Assembly (NCBI GenBank): GCA_945902075.1
Contig: CAMDMA010000009.1
Span: 34,601 to 98,600 of the forward strand
DNA: 64,000 bases
Source of the DNA: Candidatus Kuenenia stuttgartensis
GTDB taxonomy: Bacteria; Planctomycetota; Phycisphaerae; Phycisphaerales; SM1A02
Reading direction: 5' to 3'
Shown here: positions 33,721-43,616 of the stretch, in pieces
Layout of the letters: every line of letters starts with the position of its first letter
How positions within the stretch are numbered: the first letter of the stretch is position 1
Program-made: the position numbers and the translations under genes
Notes under the pieces: generated by a model
What the model saw: the letters and a program-made list of their open reading frames with translations, nothing else
Told to the model about the DNA's origin: nothing
Databases searched by the model: none

Positions 33721-34758
33721 ATGATGAACACGCTTCGACGCGGAAGACTTGAAGTCGAAACCGATCTCCTTCTTGGTGTCGATGATGTCTTACTCCCGCT
33801 CCTGTCGCGGCGCCCGCAGCTCGAACAGGCGCCTTCCCAGTCGGTTGACACGCCTTCCGTTGGAGACCCTCAAGATGTGGTGGGCCGACGTTCTTCAGGG
33901 CGAAGCTTTGATCCCGCCTTGTTTGCGCCAACAGGGCGCTCCTCGCCCGTCATAGAACCCAAGCCTAAGACTTCTACGGTCGGTGAGATCACTCCGGTTT
34001 CCCATCGAGCGAGACTTGCGGCTCCGAGCGGTAGCTCGCTGAAACCTGTTGACGTGGGAGTGGTGTCCGAAGAAGGTTTACTCGGTCAGACGGCGATACC
34101 TTCGATTCTCGACGCGATCGTTCCGCCAAGTGGCGCGACCCGCGCAGATCAACTCGCTGCCCTGGAAAGAATGCACGCAGAGCATTGCCCGCACTGCACG
34201 AGCGCAACTGGTGCAACTCGCCTCGTCTTCGGCGACGGTCATCCGGATGCAGAGCTTGTGTTTGTCGGCGAAGCGCCGGGCGACGCAGAGGACGAGTTAG
34301 GCCGACCATTCGTTGGAAAGTCTGGCGAAAAGTTAGACGAGATGATTGGTGCCATGGGGTTGCGTCGCGAGAACGTTTACATCACGCACATTGTGAAGTG
34401 CAGGCCCCCGAACAACCGCACGCCCTTGCCTCAGGAGATCGAGCGTTGCGGGCCGTACCTTCTCGCTCAACTCTCAATCATCAGGCCAAAGATCGTCGTG
34501 ACGCTCGGCGGACCCGCGTCAAAGGTACTGCTGCAAAGTGAGCTCGGTATCACGCGGCTTCGGGGAAACCTCGCGCAACTCACGCTTGGCAGGGCCCAAG
34601 GCACGCCATTTGTGGTTTCCGTAATGCCAACGCTTCACCCTGCTTATCTGATTCGGAATTACACGATGGAGACTCGGCGGCAGGTCTGGGAGGATCTCAA
34701 GGTTGTTCTCGAGGTACTCGGTCGCCCCGTCCCTACGAAGAGCGCATCTGCAAGCTAG
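33721..34758 (+). CDS. Family-4 (FeS) uracil-DNA glycosylase with long N-terminal extension
   Basis: Removes uracil from DNA at the start of base-excision repair. The catalytic domain starts near residue 140: cluster cysteines CPHC, motif 1 GEAPGDAEDELGRPFVGKSG, third and fourth cysteines in KCRPPNNRTP and IERCGPY, motif VTLGGPASK, and motif 2 TLHPAYLIRN. These are the family-4/5 hallmarks. The first ~135 residues are Ser/Pro-rich and likely disordered, making the protein 345 aa against ~200 usually. Its stop overlaps the stop of dtd on the other strand through a shared CTAG. Confidence 0.92.
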   Translation: MMNTLRRGRLEVETDLLLGVDDVLLPLLSRRPQLEQAPSQSVDTPSVGDPQDVVGRRSSGRSFDPALFAPTGRSSPVIEPKPKTSTVGEITPVSHRARLAAPSGSSLKPVDVGVVSEEGLLGQTAIPSILDAIVPPSGATRADQLAALERMHAEHCPHCTSATGATRLVFGDGHPDAELVFVGEAPGDAEDELGRPFVGKSGEKLDEMIGAMGLRRENVYITHIVKCRPPNNRTPLPQEIERCGPYLLAQLSIIRPKIVVTLGGPASKVLLQSELGITRLRGNLAQLTLGRAQGTPFVVSVMPTLHPAYLIRNYTMETRRQVWEDLKVVLEVLGRPVPTKSASAS

Positions 34759-35225
34759 GCCGGGTTTCCGTCCGTCGTCGGCGGAACACGCAGGACTAGG
34801 GTCACTGGTCCGTCGTTCACGATCTCGACTTCCATCTCGGTTCGAAACCGCCCCGTCTCAACATGAAGCCCGCGTGCCCGCAGGCCATCGACGACCTCCT
34901 GCACCAGAGGTTCCGCAACCTCTGGACGAGCGGCATTCATGAAACTCGGCCGGTTACCCCCAGAGCAGTCGCCCGCGAGCGTGAACTGGCTCACAATAAG
35001 CAGTGAGCCACCAGCGTCTGAGACAGACAAGTTCATCTTGCCCTCACTGTCCTCAAAGATCCGAAGCTTGGCCAACTTGTCAGCAAACCGTTGCGCGCAC
35101 GTAGGTGAGTCACCAACCTCGATGCCAAGAAGCACCACGAGGCCACCTTGCGGCACGAGTGATCCAACGATCTCACCAGCGACGCGAACCGAGCCGCGAA
35201 GGCAACGCTGAACGACTGCAATCAT
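34755..35225 (-). CDS. dtd: D-aminoacyl-tRNA deacylase
   Basis: Hydrolyses D-amino acids (and glycine) mischarged on tRNA. 156 residues, standard. It begins MIAVVQRCLRGSVRV and has the two family motifs, SQFTLAGDCSGGNRPSF and the cross-subunit Gly-Pro in VNDGPVTLVL. It lies 3 bp downstream of the Memo-like gene, so the two are probably co-transcribed. Confidence 0.97.
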   Translation of the reverse strand: MIAVVQRCLRGSVRVAGEIVGSLVPQGGLVVLLGIEVGDSPTCAQRFADKLAKLRIFEDSEGKMNLSVSDAGGSLLIVSQFTLAGDCSGGNRPSFMNAARPEVAEPLVQEVVDGLRARGLHVETGRFRTEMEVEIVNDGPVTLVLRVPPTTDGNPA

Positions 35226-35228
35226 TGA

Positions 35229-36431
35229 TCAGCCAAGAAGCACCATCGACGCGGTCGAGACAAGTGCGTTGCCTTGCTCGTCGACGGCTTGTCGGTAGTC
35301 GATCAGTTCGATCGCGCTTGGCTTCGCGAGTCGAGCCGCCGCAGCCAATGCACCGACCGAAGTCCAACGGGTTGGATTCTTCGCCTCGCGCATTCCGGAG
35401 ACAAGTGCTTCCGGTCCGGCGATGTACGCTTTCATCATCGCGCGATCGTGGGCCTCAACCTCACGTCGACGCTGATCCGTCACCGCTGCCGGTTCACCGA
35501 ACGCGGGGCCAGCGTGCGAAAGATCCGCGCTGGCGATGAAGAGCGTCTTTCCGCCCTCTGCCTCGAGTGCCTCGCTGAGGACGGCGACGAATTCGTCAAG
35601 CCCCACGCGCTCGCCATCATCGGCGATGAGTCCGGAGTTCGGATCCGGGATCAACGCTGCGATGATCGGGACGCTACCAAACAAGTGTTGAATCCATGGA
35701 ATCTGCAACTGGATCGAATGCTCAGGCAGGTGGTCAAGGATGTCCTTGAAGAGTTTCTCTCCGGTTTTCGCCCGAAGTCGCGCAACAACCGCAGTGTCGA
35801 CCGGCATACGACCGAGAGGTGATTCGAATGCGAGATCGGAAACAGTCACGCCATCACCAAGGCCAAAGTGATTTGAACCAAGAATGACGACGCGATCAGG
35901 CTTCTGACCCTTCGCGACCGCTCGGTAGCTCGCAGCAAAAACAGGGAACCCACGCTGGTAGTCGAGATGACAGGCAACAAGGCCGCAGACAGGCTCATCA
36001 ATGCCGGAGTCTTCTGCTTCATCGAGCCATTTCTCAAGCTGCGCGCGAATGACTTGCGGGTCTTCTCCCAGACTCTTGGTTGCGCCAGCAGGAAACGCGC
36101 CCGCCTCGACAAGTGCGCGCTTCTTCTCATCTTCGAGCGCTTCGCATGTTGGACCCCAGAGCAGGCCAAACTCGTCGAGCTTCCGCACGAGTTCCACCAG
36201 TTGCGTGGCGTCGGTCAATTTGATGGAGGCAGCGATCTCCTCAATTGATCGCGTCCCGTTAAACATCTGCATCACCTGAAAAGCCTGCGGCGGGACCACC
36301 ATCATCTGCGAGCTCAGCATGCAGGGGTCCTGAAGTCCGAGAAACAACTGATTCTCGCGCTGCAGAGGCACCGGATGAATACGGCGCAGGGCGGGGCGGA
36401 CGATGTGTTCTGGAAGCGTTTCGATGCTCAT
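35229..36431 (-). CDS. amrB: AmmeMemoRadiSam system protein B (Memo-like) with N-terminal PqqD-like domain
   Basis: 400 residues. The C-terminal ~270 residues form a Memo domain related to extradiol dioxygenases: VACHLDYQRGFPVFAASYRAV, VVILGSNHFGLGDGVTVSD, LPEHSIQLQIPWIQHLFG, FIASADLSHAGPAFGEP and SVGALAAAARL. His residues in HLDY, NHFG and DLSH are the likely metal ligands. The first ~115 residues (QVMQMFNGTRSIEEIAASI, LVRKLDEFGLLW) look like a PqqD/winged-helix module that binds peptides. AmrB usually occurs with a radical-SAM AmrA and an AMMECR1 protein; neither is in this window. Function is unsettled. Confidence 0.85.
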   Translation of the reverse strand: MSIETLPEHIVRPALRRIHPVPLQRENQLFLGLQDPCMLSSQMMVVPPQAFQVMQMFNGTRSIEEIAASIKLTDATQLVELVRKLDEFGLLWGPTCEALEDEKKRALVEAGAFPAGATKSLGEDPQVIRAQLEKWLDEAEDSGIDEPVCGLVACHLDYQRGFPVFAASYRAVAKGQKPDRVVILGSNHFGLGDGVTVSDLAFESPLGRMPVDTAVVARLRAKTGEKLFKDILDHLPEHSIQLQIPWIQHLFGSVPIIAALIPDPNSGLIADDGERVGLDEFVAVLSEALEAEGGKTLFIASADLSHAGPAFGEPAAVTDQRRREVEAHDRAMMKAYIAGPEALVSGMREAKNPTRWTSVGALAAAARLAKPSAIELIDYRQAVDEQGNALVSTASMVLLG

Positions 36432-36662
36432 GGGATTCCCTCAGGGGCGGGGAGTGTATCGGAGCGATCTAGACGCGACGGCGTCATTTCAGAGAAACTC
36501 AACGGTAGAATCTTGAATCGCCTCAACGGGACTCAACAGGGCTTTGTAAGAAGTCCGATAGAGCCCGACCGCTGTGAGCGGCGCGGATGTTTCAGACGAC
36601 AGAAAACGACAACTGCAGACCCAAGTGGCGATGCCACGAAATTACTTACGAAGGAAACAGAC

Positions 36663-38453
36663 ATGCGACGTGACCGTTGGACCCTGATTGGCACTTGTGC
36701 ATCCCTCGCCCTCGCCGCTGCATTTGCTGGCAATGCCGCAGTGCAAAGCGTTCCCGCTGCTGCGCCTGGAGTTCCCGCTGCTGCGCCTGGAGTTCCCGCT
36801 GCTGCGCCTGGACAGGTCGATGCCCCGCAAACCGTCAATCCAAAATCGCCCGCAGACGCCGAGCGCGTGCGTCAGGCGATCTCAAACACCGCGACGCGAC
36901 CAACCAAGGATCAAGCAGGCGCTCCCGTGAAGGGCGCGCCTCAAGCGAAGGCGCCGCTTGAATTGGCACCTGCCCAAGTCGCAAATCCGTCCGAGGCGCC
37001 GGTCCTTGAATTCGTGCCGCCGATCGCTGACATGGGCGAGATGGCTGCAGACACTCCAAAGACGATGACGGTCAAGTTGAAGAACGTGAGCTCTGAGCCA
37101 ATTCGCATTACCAAGGCGATCCCTGCGTGTGGCTGCACCACTCCAACCTGGCCAAAGGATCCAATTCCGCCGGGAGGAACCGGTGATTGCGAGATCACCT
37201 TGAAGCCGGGAAGCGCGCAGGGCATCCGGCTCAGCAAGAAGGTGACCTTTCAAATCGAAAACCATAACCCGGTGGTCCTCACGGTGGAAGGAAACGTCGT
37301 CGCCTATGTGACGATGCTTCCTTCGATGCTTGAGTCTCCGAGCGAAGAAGCGGCGGCAGCAAACCCCACGGGTACGATCACTCTCGAATCCGCTGATGGT
37401 GTCGCCTTCAAAGTCACAGAAGTTTCGCCCCCGGTCGTGAAGAACATGCCGACCGACGCGGCGCTGAAGCATGTCTTGGTCGTCAACTGGGCGGACTGGG
37501 AAGCCGCCGGACGCTCGCCGAAGATCATGATCAAGACAGACAATCCAAAGGCGGCATCACTCACCATGTTGGTGAAGCGCTCCATGGGCAAGAATGCTCC
37601 TTCGGCACCAGAAGGTCCGAAGGCGCCAGCTGGCCCTGGAACCACCGATCTCATTAACGCGATTCGCTCTGGTGATATGGCCAAGGTGAGTGCGGTGCTC
37701 GCGAGCGGTGCGGATGTCAATGAGCGTGATCGTGCGGGTCAAAAGACGGGGCTGCACTGGGCGGCGAAGACGGGCAATCGCGCTGCGCTTGAAGCACTTA
37801 TCGCCGCGAAGGCGGATGTCAATATCAAAGATCGACAGGGACGCACAGCGCTCTGGAGCGGCGTTGAGACGGATCTTGAAACAGTGAAGTTTCTGATTGA
37901 TAGTGGCGCCGATGTCAATGCGCGCGACCTCATCAACTCAACCCCACTCCTGTGGGCCTCAGGCTTCGGAAAGCCGGAGACCGTTGCATTCTTGATTTCA
38001 AAGGGCGCCGATGTGAAGGCGACCGACGACAATGGTTGGACTCCGCTCATCTGGGCCGCCGGACTGGGCCAACCGATGACCGTCGATATTCTCGTGAAGG
38101 CAAATGCGGATCTCACCGTCGCGGACAAGCAGACAGGTGACACGCCGCTTCTCCGCGGCGCGCGCACCGGTAAGCCTGAGAGCCTCAAGATCTTGGTTGA
38201 TGCGGGTGCTGATGTAAAGGTCACCAACAAGGCGGGTCAGACCGCCCTCCATTTGGCTGCCGCGAGCGGTTCAGCTGATAAGGTCGCACTGCTTCTCGCT
38301 GCTAAGGCAGATGCCAACGCGATTGATCAAAAGGGTTGGGCACCAATCGATTATGCGATGAACCGTACCACTGGTGACAAGACCAAACTCCTAGAAGTGC
38401 TCAAGCCGGTCAGCCCAGAGCCGAAGGCAACGACGACTCCCGCTGGTCAGTGA
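36663..38453 (+). CDS. Exported DUF1573-ankyrin repeat fusion protein
   Basis: 596 residues, ATG 36663 after AAGGAAAC. A signal peptide (LIGTCASLALAAAFAGNA) is followed by PAAAPGV repeated three times, encoded by perfect 21-bp repeats. Residues ~100-315 are a DUF1573 domain (RITKAIPACGCTTPTWPKDP, KVTFQIENHNPVVLTVEGNV, MIKTDNPKAASLTMLVKRSM) paralogous to the lipoprotein at 23351. Residues ~330-575 hold six to seven ankyrin repeats (ADVNERDRAGQKTGLHWAAK, ADVNARDLINSTPLLWASG, TALHLAAASGSADKVALLLA). It probably acts as a periplasmic or outer-surface binding protein. It is divergent from amrB and ended by a strong terminator. Confidence 0.88.
   Translation: MRRDRWTLIGTCASLALAAAFAGNAAVQSVPAAAPGVPAAAPGVPAAAPGQVDAPQTVNPKSPADAERVRQAISNTATRPTKDQAGAPVKGAPQAKAPLELAPAQVANPSEAPVLEFVPPIADMGEMAADTPKTMTVKLKNVSSEPIRITKAIPACGCTTPTWPKDPIPPGGTGDCEITLKPGSAQGIRLSKKVTFQIENHNPVVLTVEGNVVAYVTMLPSMLESPSEEAAAANPTGTITLESADGVAFKVTEVSPPVVKNMPTDAALKHVLVVNWADWEAAGRSPKIMIKTDNPKAASLTMLVKRSMGKNAPSAPEGPKAPAGPGTTDLINAIRSGDMAKVSAVLASGADVNERDRAGQKTGLHWAAKTGNRAALEALIAAKADVNIKDRQGRTALWSGVETDLETVKFLIDSGADVNARDLINSTPLLWASGFGKPETVAFLISKGADVKATDDNGWTPLIWAAGLGQPMTVDILVKANADLTVADKQTGDTPLLRGARTGKPESLKILVDAGADVKVTNKAGQTALHLAAASGSADKVALLLAAKADANAIDQKGWAPIDYAMNRTTGDKTKLLEVLKPVSPEPKATTTPAGQ
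36750..36812. repeat. 21-bp tandem repeat inside a coding region (3 copies)
   Basis: GTTCCCGCTGCTGCGCCTGG(A) three times without mismatch; in frame, encoding VPAAAPG directly after the signal peptide. Confidence 0.92.
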
Positions 38454-38527
38454 TTGGGCTTCAAGGAGTCAAGGTCAAATCGGCAGCAGTTGCCTACCAA
38501 CGTCTACGATCGACCCCGCAACCTTTC

Positions 38528-38561
38528 GCGACGCGCCGCACCCCGGCGCGTCGCTTTTTTT
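38528..38561 (+). terminator. Intrinsic terminator after the DUF1573-ankyrin gene
   Basis: Perfect 11-bp stem GCGACGCGCCG/CGGCGCGTCGC, 5-nt loop, then seven T. Confidence 0.95.
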
Positions 38562-38598
38562 AGCCCGTACACTTCGCATCCTTACCAAGGAGCCTGGA

Positions 38599-40119
38599 AT
38601 GTCCTCGACCGCACTTTCGCCACTCGATGCACTCACCATCCATCTTCAAGAGACGGCACTGCTATCGACTTCCAACAATCTGCTTGACTGGGACCAAGAG
38701 ACAACCATGCCCTCGGGCGGCCTCGAGTGGAGAGCGCGCCAGCAGGCGCTCATCGCACGCATCGTGCATGAGCGTGCGAGTTCCATCGAGCGAGGAGATC
38801 TCATAGCCTCCGTGGAGGCGGATCGCGCCGCGATGGCGGACGCGGCGACGATGGCCCTTGTCCGCGAGGCTCGGCGTGACTACGAAAAGGCAACGAAGTT
38901 ACCTTCAAGCCTTGTTGAGGAGATGGCAAAGACTTCAAGCATGGCGAAACACGAGTGGGCGGAGGCGCGCGCCGCGAGCGATTTCAAACGCTTCGCACCG
39001 TGGCTTGAACGACTTGTCGGGCTCCTGCGTGCGCAAGCGGATTGCTACGGATTTTCCTCCGGCGGCGAGCGCTGGGATGCGCTCGCGGATTTGTACGAAC
39101 CCGGCTGCACTGCAGCGTACGTAGCAGGGGTCTTTGATCCGCTTCGCCCGAGACTTCAGAAGCTCATCGCTGACCTTGGAAGTGCGCGCGTGCAGCCGTC
39201 CAACGCATTCAATGACTACTTCGTTTCCATTGAGAAACAGGAAAAACTCTCGCGCATGGTGGCAGAGTCGATTGGATTCGACTTCAACCGCGGTCGGTTA
39301 GATCGTTCGACCCATCCATTTTGCGGTGGAACGCACTGCAACGATGTGCGCATGACAACGCGTTACAGCGAACGCTGCGTCAATGATGCGCTTGGCTCGA
39401 CGATGCATGAGTCAGGCCATGGAATCTATGAGCAGGGGCTTCCATTTTCCCGGATCGGTACGCCGCTTGGCGAGGCCATTTCGCTCGGCATTCATGAGAG
39501 CCAGAGCCGAATGTGGGAGAATCAGGTTGGACGAAGCCGTTCGTTCTGGAACTGGCTCACACCACGCATGGGCGAACTAATCGGTGGCGATGTCTCTCGC
39601 TTCTCGCAAGAGGATCTCTATTCCGCGGCGAATGTCGTCGAACCCGGCTTTATTCGGGTCGAGGCGGACGAAGCAACGTACAACCTTCACGTGATGGTTC
39701 GATTTGAGATCGAGCGCGCGGTGATTGGCGGGTCCCTCGAAGTCGCAGGTATTCCGGCCGAGTGGAATAGGCTCTACAAGGAACTCCTCGGGCTTGAAGT
39801 CCCGGATGATCGGCGAGGCTGCCTTCAAGACATTCACTGGTCGATGGGAGCGATGGGCTACTTTCCGACCTACACACTCGGAAATTTGTACGCATCGCAA
39901 TTCTTTGAAGCCGCGTGTGAGCAACTCCCGGGGCTCGTCGACGGATTTACGCGAGGAGAATTCAACGGATTGCGCGAATGGCTGCGCGCCAACATTCACG
40001 CGCATGGCCGACGGTTCGCACCGGCGGAACTTGTGCAGCAAGTCACGGGGAAGCCGCTCTCTGCTGAACCGCTGATGCGGCATCTTGAGGGGAAACTCCG
40101 ACCGCTGTACGGCATCTAA
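38599..40119 (+). CDS. M32 family carboxypeptidase (thermostable carboxypeptidase 1-like)
   Basis: Zinc metallocarboxypeptidase of the Taq family, 506 aa, normal length. The HExxH zinc site is H270-E271-S-G-H274 (STMHESGHGIYEQGLP), and the second conserved motif, with the third ligand, is in SLGIHESQSRMWENQVGRS. Other family blocks are DWDQETTMP near the N-terminus, THPFCGG and FIRVEADEATYNLH. It releases C-terminal residues from peptides in the cytoplasm. The ATG at 38599 follows an AAGGAG and is in a new transcription unit after the terminator. Confidence 0.95.
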   Translation: MSSTALSPLDALTIHLQETALLSTSNNLLDWDQETTMPSGGLEWRARQQALIARIVHERASSIERGDLIASVEADRAAMADAATMALVREARRDYEKATKLPSSLVEEMAKTSSMAKHEWAEARAASDFKRFAPWLERLVGLLRAQADCYGFSSGGERWDALADLYEPGCTAAYVAGVFDPLRPRLQKLIADLGSARVQPSNAFNDYFVSIEKQEKLSRMVAESIGFDFNRGRLDRSTHPFCGGTHCNDVRMTTRYSERCVNDALGSTMHESGHGIYEQGLPFSRIGTPLGEAISLGIHESQSRMWENQVGRSRSFWNWLTPRMGELIGGDVSRFSQEDLYSAANVVEPGFIRVEADEATYNLHVMVRFEIERAVIGGSLEVAGIPAEWNRLYKELLGLEVPDDRRGCLQDIHWSMGAMGYFPTYTLGNLYASQFFEAACEQLPGLVDGFTRGEFNGLREWLRANIHAHGRRFAPAELVQQVTGKPLSAEPLMRHLEGKLRPLYGI

Positions 40120-40277
40120 ACGTGCTCCTAACGGCCGGAAACAAACGCGCATCGCTTGAAATCGCGAGTTCTCGTACGTCTTCTCGTATGAACTCGTGCG
40201 ATCTCGTGTGATCTCGTGTGATTCTGCGCGGACGCTTCGGGGACTTGCTATCCTTTCCCTCTTCCCCAGAATTTCCA

Positions 40278-42143
40278 ATGGCTGATACGAATCTCCGCAA
40301 CATCGCGATCATCGCTCACGTCGACCACGGTAAAACCACGCTCGTGGATGCCATGCTTTCCCAGTCTGGAGTCGTCAAGCTTGGCGACTCCGGCGACGTT
40401 TGCATCATGGACTCGAACCCCCTTGAACGCGAGCGTGGAATCACAATCCTCGCGAAAAACTGCGCGGTGACCTACACCATCCGTGAGGGTCCGCGTCGTG
40501 GCGAGGTGTATCGCGTCAACATCCTTGACACTCCTGGCCACGCCGATTTCGGTGGCGAGGTCGAGCGCGTGTTGCGCATGGCGGACGGCTGCCTTCTCCT
40601 CGTCGATGCACTGGAGGGGCCGATGCCGCAGACGCGCTTCGTTCTCTCGAAGGCGCTTGAACTGGGATTGAAGCCGATTGTTGTCATTAACAAGTGCGAT
40701 CGTCCCGAAGCTCGTATCCAGGGCGTCGTGAATGAGATTTTTGATCTCCTTGTCGACCTTGGCGCGGATGACCATGCACTCGACTTCCCCATCATCTACG
40801 CCTCTGGGCGCGATGGATGGGCTGCGCGACACATCGATACCCGCGACAAGGGCGTAGATGAACTCTTCCAAGAGATCGTTGAGCGCGTTCCGCATCCAGA
40901 TGCTGATGAAAGCGCACCGCTCCAAGTACTGGTGACCAACCTGACGTGGAGTGACTACGTCGGCCGTGTCGCCATCGGACGGGTGTACGCGGGCATCCTC
41001 AAGGGTGGAACTCAGGTCGCAGTGTGCTGTGCTGATGGAAGCGTTCGAAAGGCGCGTGTTCTCAAGGTGAATCGCTTTGAGGGCCTTGGTCGACGCGAGG
41101 CTCCGGAGATTCGCGCGGGCGACTTGTGCGCTATTGAAGGTCTGGGAAAGATCGATCTCGGCGACACAATCTGCGATCCTGACAATCCGCAGCCGATGAC
41201 CCGTGTGAAGGTTGATGAGCCGACGCTGCACATGGTGTTTCGCATCAACGATGGCCCGTTCGGTGGGAAAGAAGGCAAGTTCGTTACGAGTCGACAGATT
41301 TCAGAGCGACTTGACCGCGAACTGGAGACCAATGTCGCGCTTCGTGTCGCGCCGGGCGAGACCGCGGACGAGTTTCATGTGTCGGGCCGTGGCCTGTTGC
41401 ACCTCGGCGTGCTCCTCGAGAACATGCGTCGCGAGGGCTTTGAGCTCACCGTCGGCAAGCCCGAAGTGATTGAGCGCGTGATCGACGGCGTGAAATGCGA
41501 GCCGTACGAACGGCTCTCGCTTGATGTTGGTCCAAGTGGCCTTGGCGCATCGCTTGAACTCCTTGGTTCCCGCGGCGGCGAGATCCTCAAAATGGAAGAG
41601 CGTTCTGGTCGTATGCATGTCGAGGCCGAGATCCCTGCGCGTGGACTGATTGGCCTGCGCACGCGCGTCCTGAACGCGAGCGGCGGCGAAGCGGTCATGC
41701 ACCACACCTTCTCCTCGTACAAGCCACTTCGCGGCACCATGCAGCAGCGAAAGAACGGCGTGATGATGTCCCTCGAAACCGGTCGCGTAACTGCCTACGC
41801 GGTTGAGGGGCTTTCTGACCGTGGCGTCATGTGCGTGCGGCCAGGTGACCAGGTTTATGCGGGGCAAATCGTGGGCGAGCACAATCGCGACAACGACCTT
41901 GTGATTAACATTACCCGTCCAAAGCCGCTCACCAATTTCCGCGAGACGAGCAAAGATCAAACGGTCGTTCTGCGCGGCGCGCGCGAGTATTCGCTTGAGG
42001 CGGCGCTCGAGTACATCGAGTCGGACGAGTTGGTCGAGATCACACCGGGCTCGATTCGAATGCGGAAGCGGATTCTCGACGAGAGTGCACGAAAGCGCTC
42101 GGAACGCTCCGGTCGCGATCGCATGGCGTCAGCGGAAGCCTGA
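40278..42143 (+). CDS. typA: Translational GTPase TypA/BipA
   Basis: Ribosome-associated GTPase, 621 residues. G-domain motifs are intact: [15 protein letters not shown] (G1), [11 protein letters not shown] (G2), [12 protein letters not shown] (G3), NKCDRPEAR (G4). EF-G-like domains III and V and the BipA-specific C-terminal domain follow ([38 protein letters not shown]). It helps 50S assembly and stress adaptation. I prefer ATG 40278 to the TTG-like upstream start because the family begins close to [12 protein letters not shown]. Its stop is 1 bp before a 21-bp tandem repeat. Confidence 0.97.
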   Translation: MADTNLRNIAIIAHVDHGKTTLVDAMLSQSGVVKLGDSGDVCIMDSNPLERERGITILAKNCAVTYTIREGPRRGEVYRVNILDTPGHADFGGEVERVLRMADGCLLLVDALEGPMPQTRFVLSKALELGLKPIVVINKCDRPEARIQGVVNEIFDLLVDLGADDHALDFPIIYASGRDGWAARHIDTRDKGVDELFQEIVERVPHPDADESAPLQVLVTNLTWSDYVGRVAIGRVYAGILKGGTQVAVCCADGSVRKARVLKVNRFEGLGRREAPEIRAGDLCAIEGLGKIDLGDTICDPDNPQPMTRVKVDEPTLHMVFRINDGPFGGKEGKFVTSRQISERLDRELETNVALRVAPGETADEFHVSGRGLLHLGVLLENMRREGFELTVGKPEVIERVIDGVKCEPYERLSLDVGPSGLGASLELLGSRGGEILKMEERSGRMHVEAEIPARGLIGLRTRVLNASGGEAVMHHTFSSYKPLRGTMQQRKNGVMMSLETGRVTAYAVEGLSDRGVMCVRPGDQVYAGQIVGEHNRDNDLVINITRPKPLTNFRETSKDQTVVLRGAREYSLEAALEYIESDELVEITPGSIRMRKRILDESARKRSERSGRDRMASAEA

Positions 42144-42144
42144 G

Positions 42145-42204
42145 CCTGTTGCGGCGGCGCTTGGTCCTGTTGCGGCGGCGCTTGGTCCTGTTGCGGCGAC
42201 GCTT
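42145..42204. repeat. 21-bp tandem repeat just after the typA stop (2.9 copies)
   Basis: CCTGTTGCGGCGGCGCTTGG(T): two perfect copies and a partial third with one change. It fills most of the gap before the aspartate kinase gene. Confidence 0.92.
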
Positions 42205-42254
42205 TGCACGAGCGTCGAAAAAACGGGTAGATTCTCGGGTGCAGGGATGCACTT

Positions 42255-43511
42255 ATGGCGACGTTCGTTCAAAAGTTTGGCGGCACTTCAGTGGGCGATC
42301 CGAAACGGATCGCGCGTTGCGCGGCGCGCGTGAAACAGCGTCGTGATGAAGGTCATGACATTGTCGTGGTCGTAAGCGCGATGGGTCAGACGACGGATGA
42401 ACTTATTGAACTCGCAGAACGCGTGAATGACAAAGCTCCTCGGCGCGAACTCGACATGTTGATGGCGACGGGCGAGCAGGTCTCGGTCGCACTCTTTTCG
42501 ATGGCGCTCGAGAAAATCGGCGTTCCGGCAACCAGTCTCACTGGCGGTCAAGCCGGGGTTTCGACGGATGGCATGTTTGGTCGCGCTCGCGTGACCCGTG
42601 TTTCCCGTGAGCGGCTTGATCGGGAGATTGCTCTTCGCCGCGTGCCTGTTGTGTGTGGGTTTCAGGGTCTTTCCGCAGATGGCGAGGTCACGACGCTTGG
42701 TCGCGGTGGTTCCGATACCACCGCCGTCGCGTTGGCAGCCGCGCTGCAGATCGCTGAACACGGTGGCTCGTGCGAGATCTTCACGGATGTCGATGGTGTC
42801 TACACCGCAGACCCTCGCCTTGTCCCGAGCGCGTCCAAACTGGCACGCATTAGTTACGAAGAGATGCTCGAGCTTGCGCTCCTTGGAGCACAAGTCATGC
42901 ATCCGCGCGCCGTGCTCTTCGGCGAGCGTTACGGCGTTCCAATCCACGTTCGACACAGTCAGCGCACAGAGACCGGCACACTGATTTGTAGGGAGACTCC
43001 CGACATGGAAGACGTCATGGTCGTTGGCGCGGCACTCAAAGCCGATCTTGGTCGGGTGAGCCTTCGTCGCATTCCGAACAACCCAGGTATGCAAGGGATG
43101 CTTTTTGAGGCTGTCGCAAAGGCCGGCATCCTCGTCGATGACATCGTGCAGACCGAGTTTGGCGAGATGGCGTCGATCTCCTTCACGGTTGACCACAGCG
43201 AACTCGCCGACGTCAAGATTGCCGCATCTCAGGTCCTCGACCGCGTGGGAACTGGTGAACTCGCGATCGAGATCGGACTCTCAAAGGTGTCTGTGGTCGG
43301 GACGGGCATGAAGAGCCATGTGGGCGTCGCGAGCCGGATGTTCACGGCACTTGGGAATGCGGGAATTTCGATCCATAACATCACGACGAGCGAGATCAAG
43401 ATTTCCTGCATCGTGGGCAAGGAGCATGGGCAGCGGGCCCTCGCGATTGCTCACGAGGCTTTTGGGCTCGATCGCCTTGGCGCGGCACAGGCGGCGGGAA
43501 CGGCCGGCTAA
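42255..43511 (+). CDS. lysC: Aspartate kinase
   Basis: First step of the Asp-derived amino-acid pathway (Lys, Met, Thr, DAP). 418 residues. The kinase domain begins VQKFGGTSVGD and contains RGGSDTTAVALAAALQ and EIFTDVDGVYTADPR. Two ACT domains follow (VSLRRIPNNPGMQGMLFEAVAKAGI and VSVVGTGMKSHVGVASRMFTALG), so feedback inhibition by Lys and/or Thr is likely. Monofunctional; no homoserine dehydrogenase domain. ATG 42255 is standard. Confidence 0.97.
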   Translation: MATFVQKFGGTSVGDPKRIARCAARVKQRRDEGHDIVVVVSAMGQTTDELIELAERVNDKAPRRELDMLMATGEQVSVALFSMALEKIGVPATSLTGGQAGVSTDGMFGRARVTRVSRERLDREIALRRVPVVCGFQGLSADGEVTTLGRGGSDTTAVALAAALQIAEHGGSCEIFTDVDGVYTADPRLVPSASKLARISYEEMLELALLGAQVMHPRAVLFGERYGVPIHVRHSQRTETGTLICRETPDMEDVMVVGAALKADLGRVSLRRIPNNPGMQGMLFEAVAKAGILVDDIVQTEFGEMASISFTVDHSELADVKIAASQVLDRVGTGELAIEIGLSKVSVVGTGMKSHVGVASRMFTALGNAGISIHNITTSEIKISCIVGKEHGQRALAIAHEAFGLDRLGAAQAAGTAG

Positions 43512-43616
43512 TCACTTCTTTCGCGAGGCGGCTCCATTTCGCTTGGAAGCCTCCGTGCCGCGGCTACATTCGTGAGGTGCAAGGGTTCGTGTGTTCTCGA
43601 ACGCGACGGAAAGACG

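Noticed and set aside
38454..38687. 77-codon open frame after the DUF1573-ankyrin gene
   Set aside because: It crosses an intrinsic terminator and overlaps the carboxypeptidase start in another frame.
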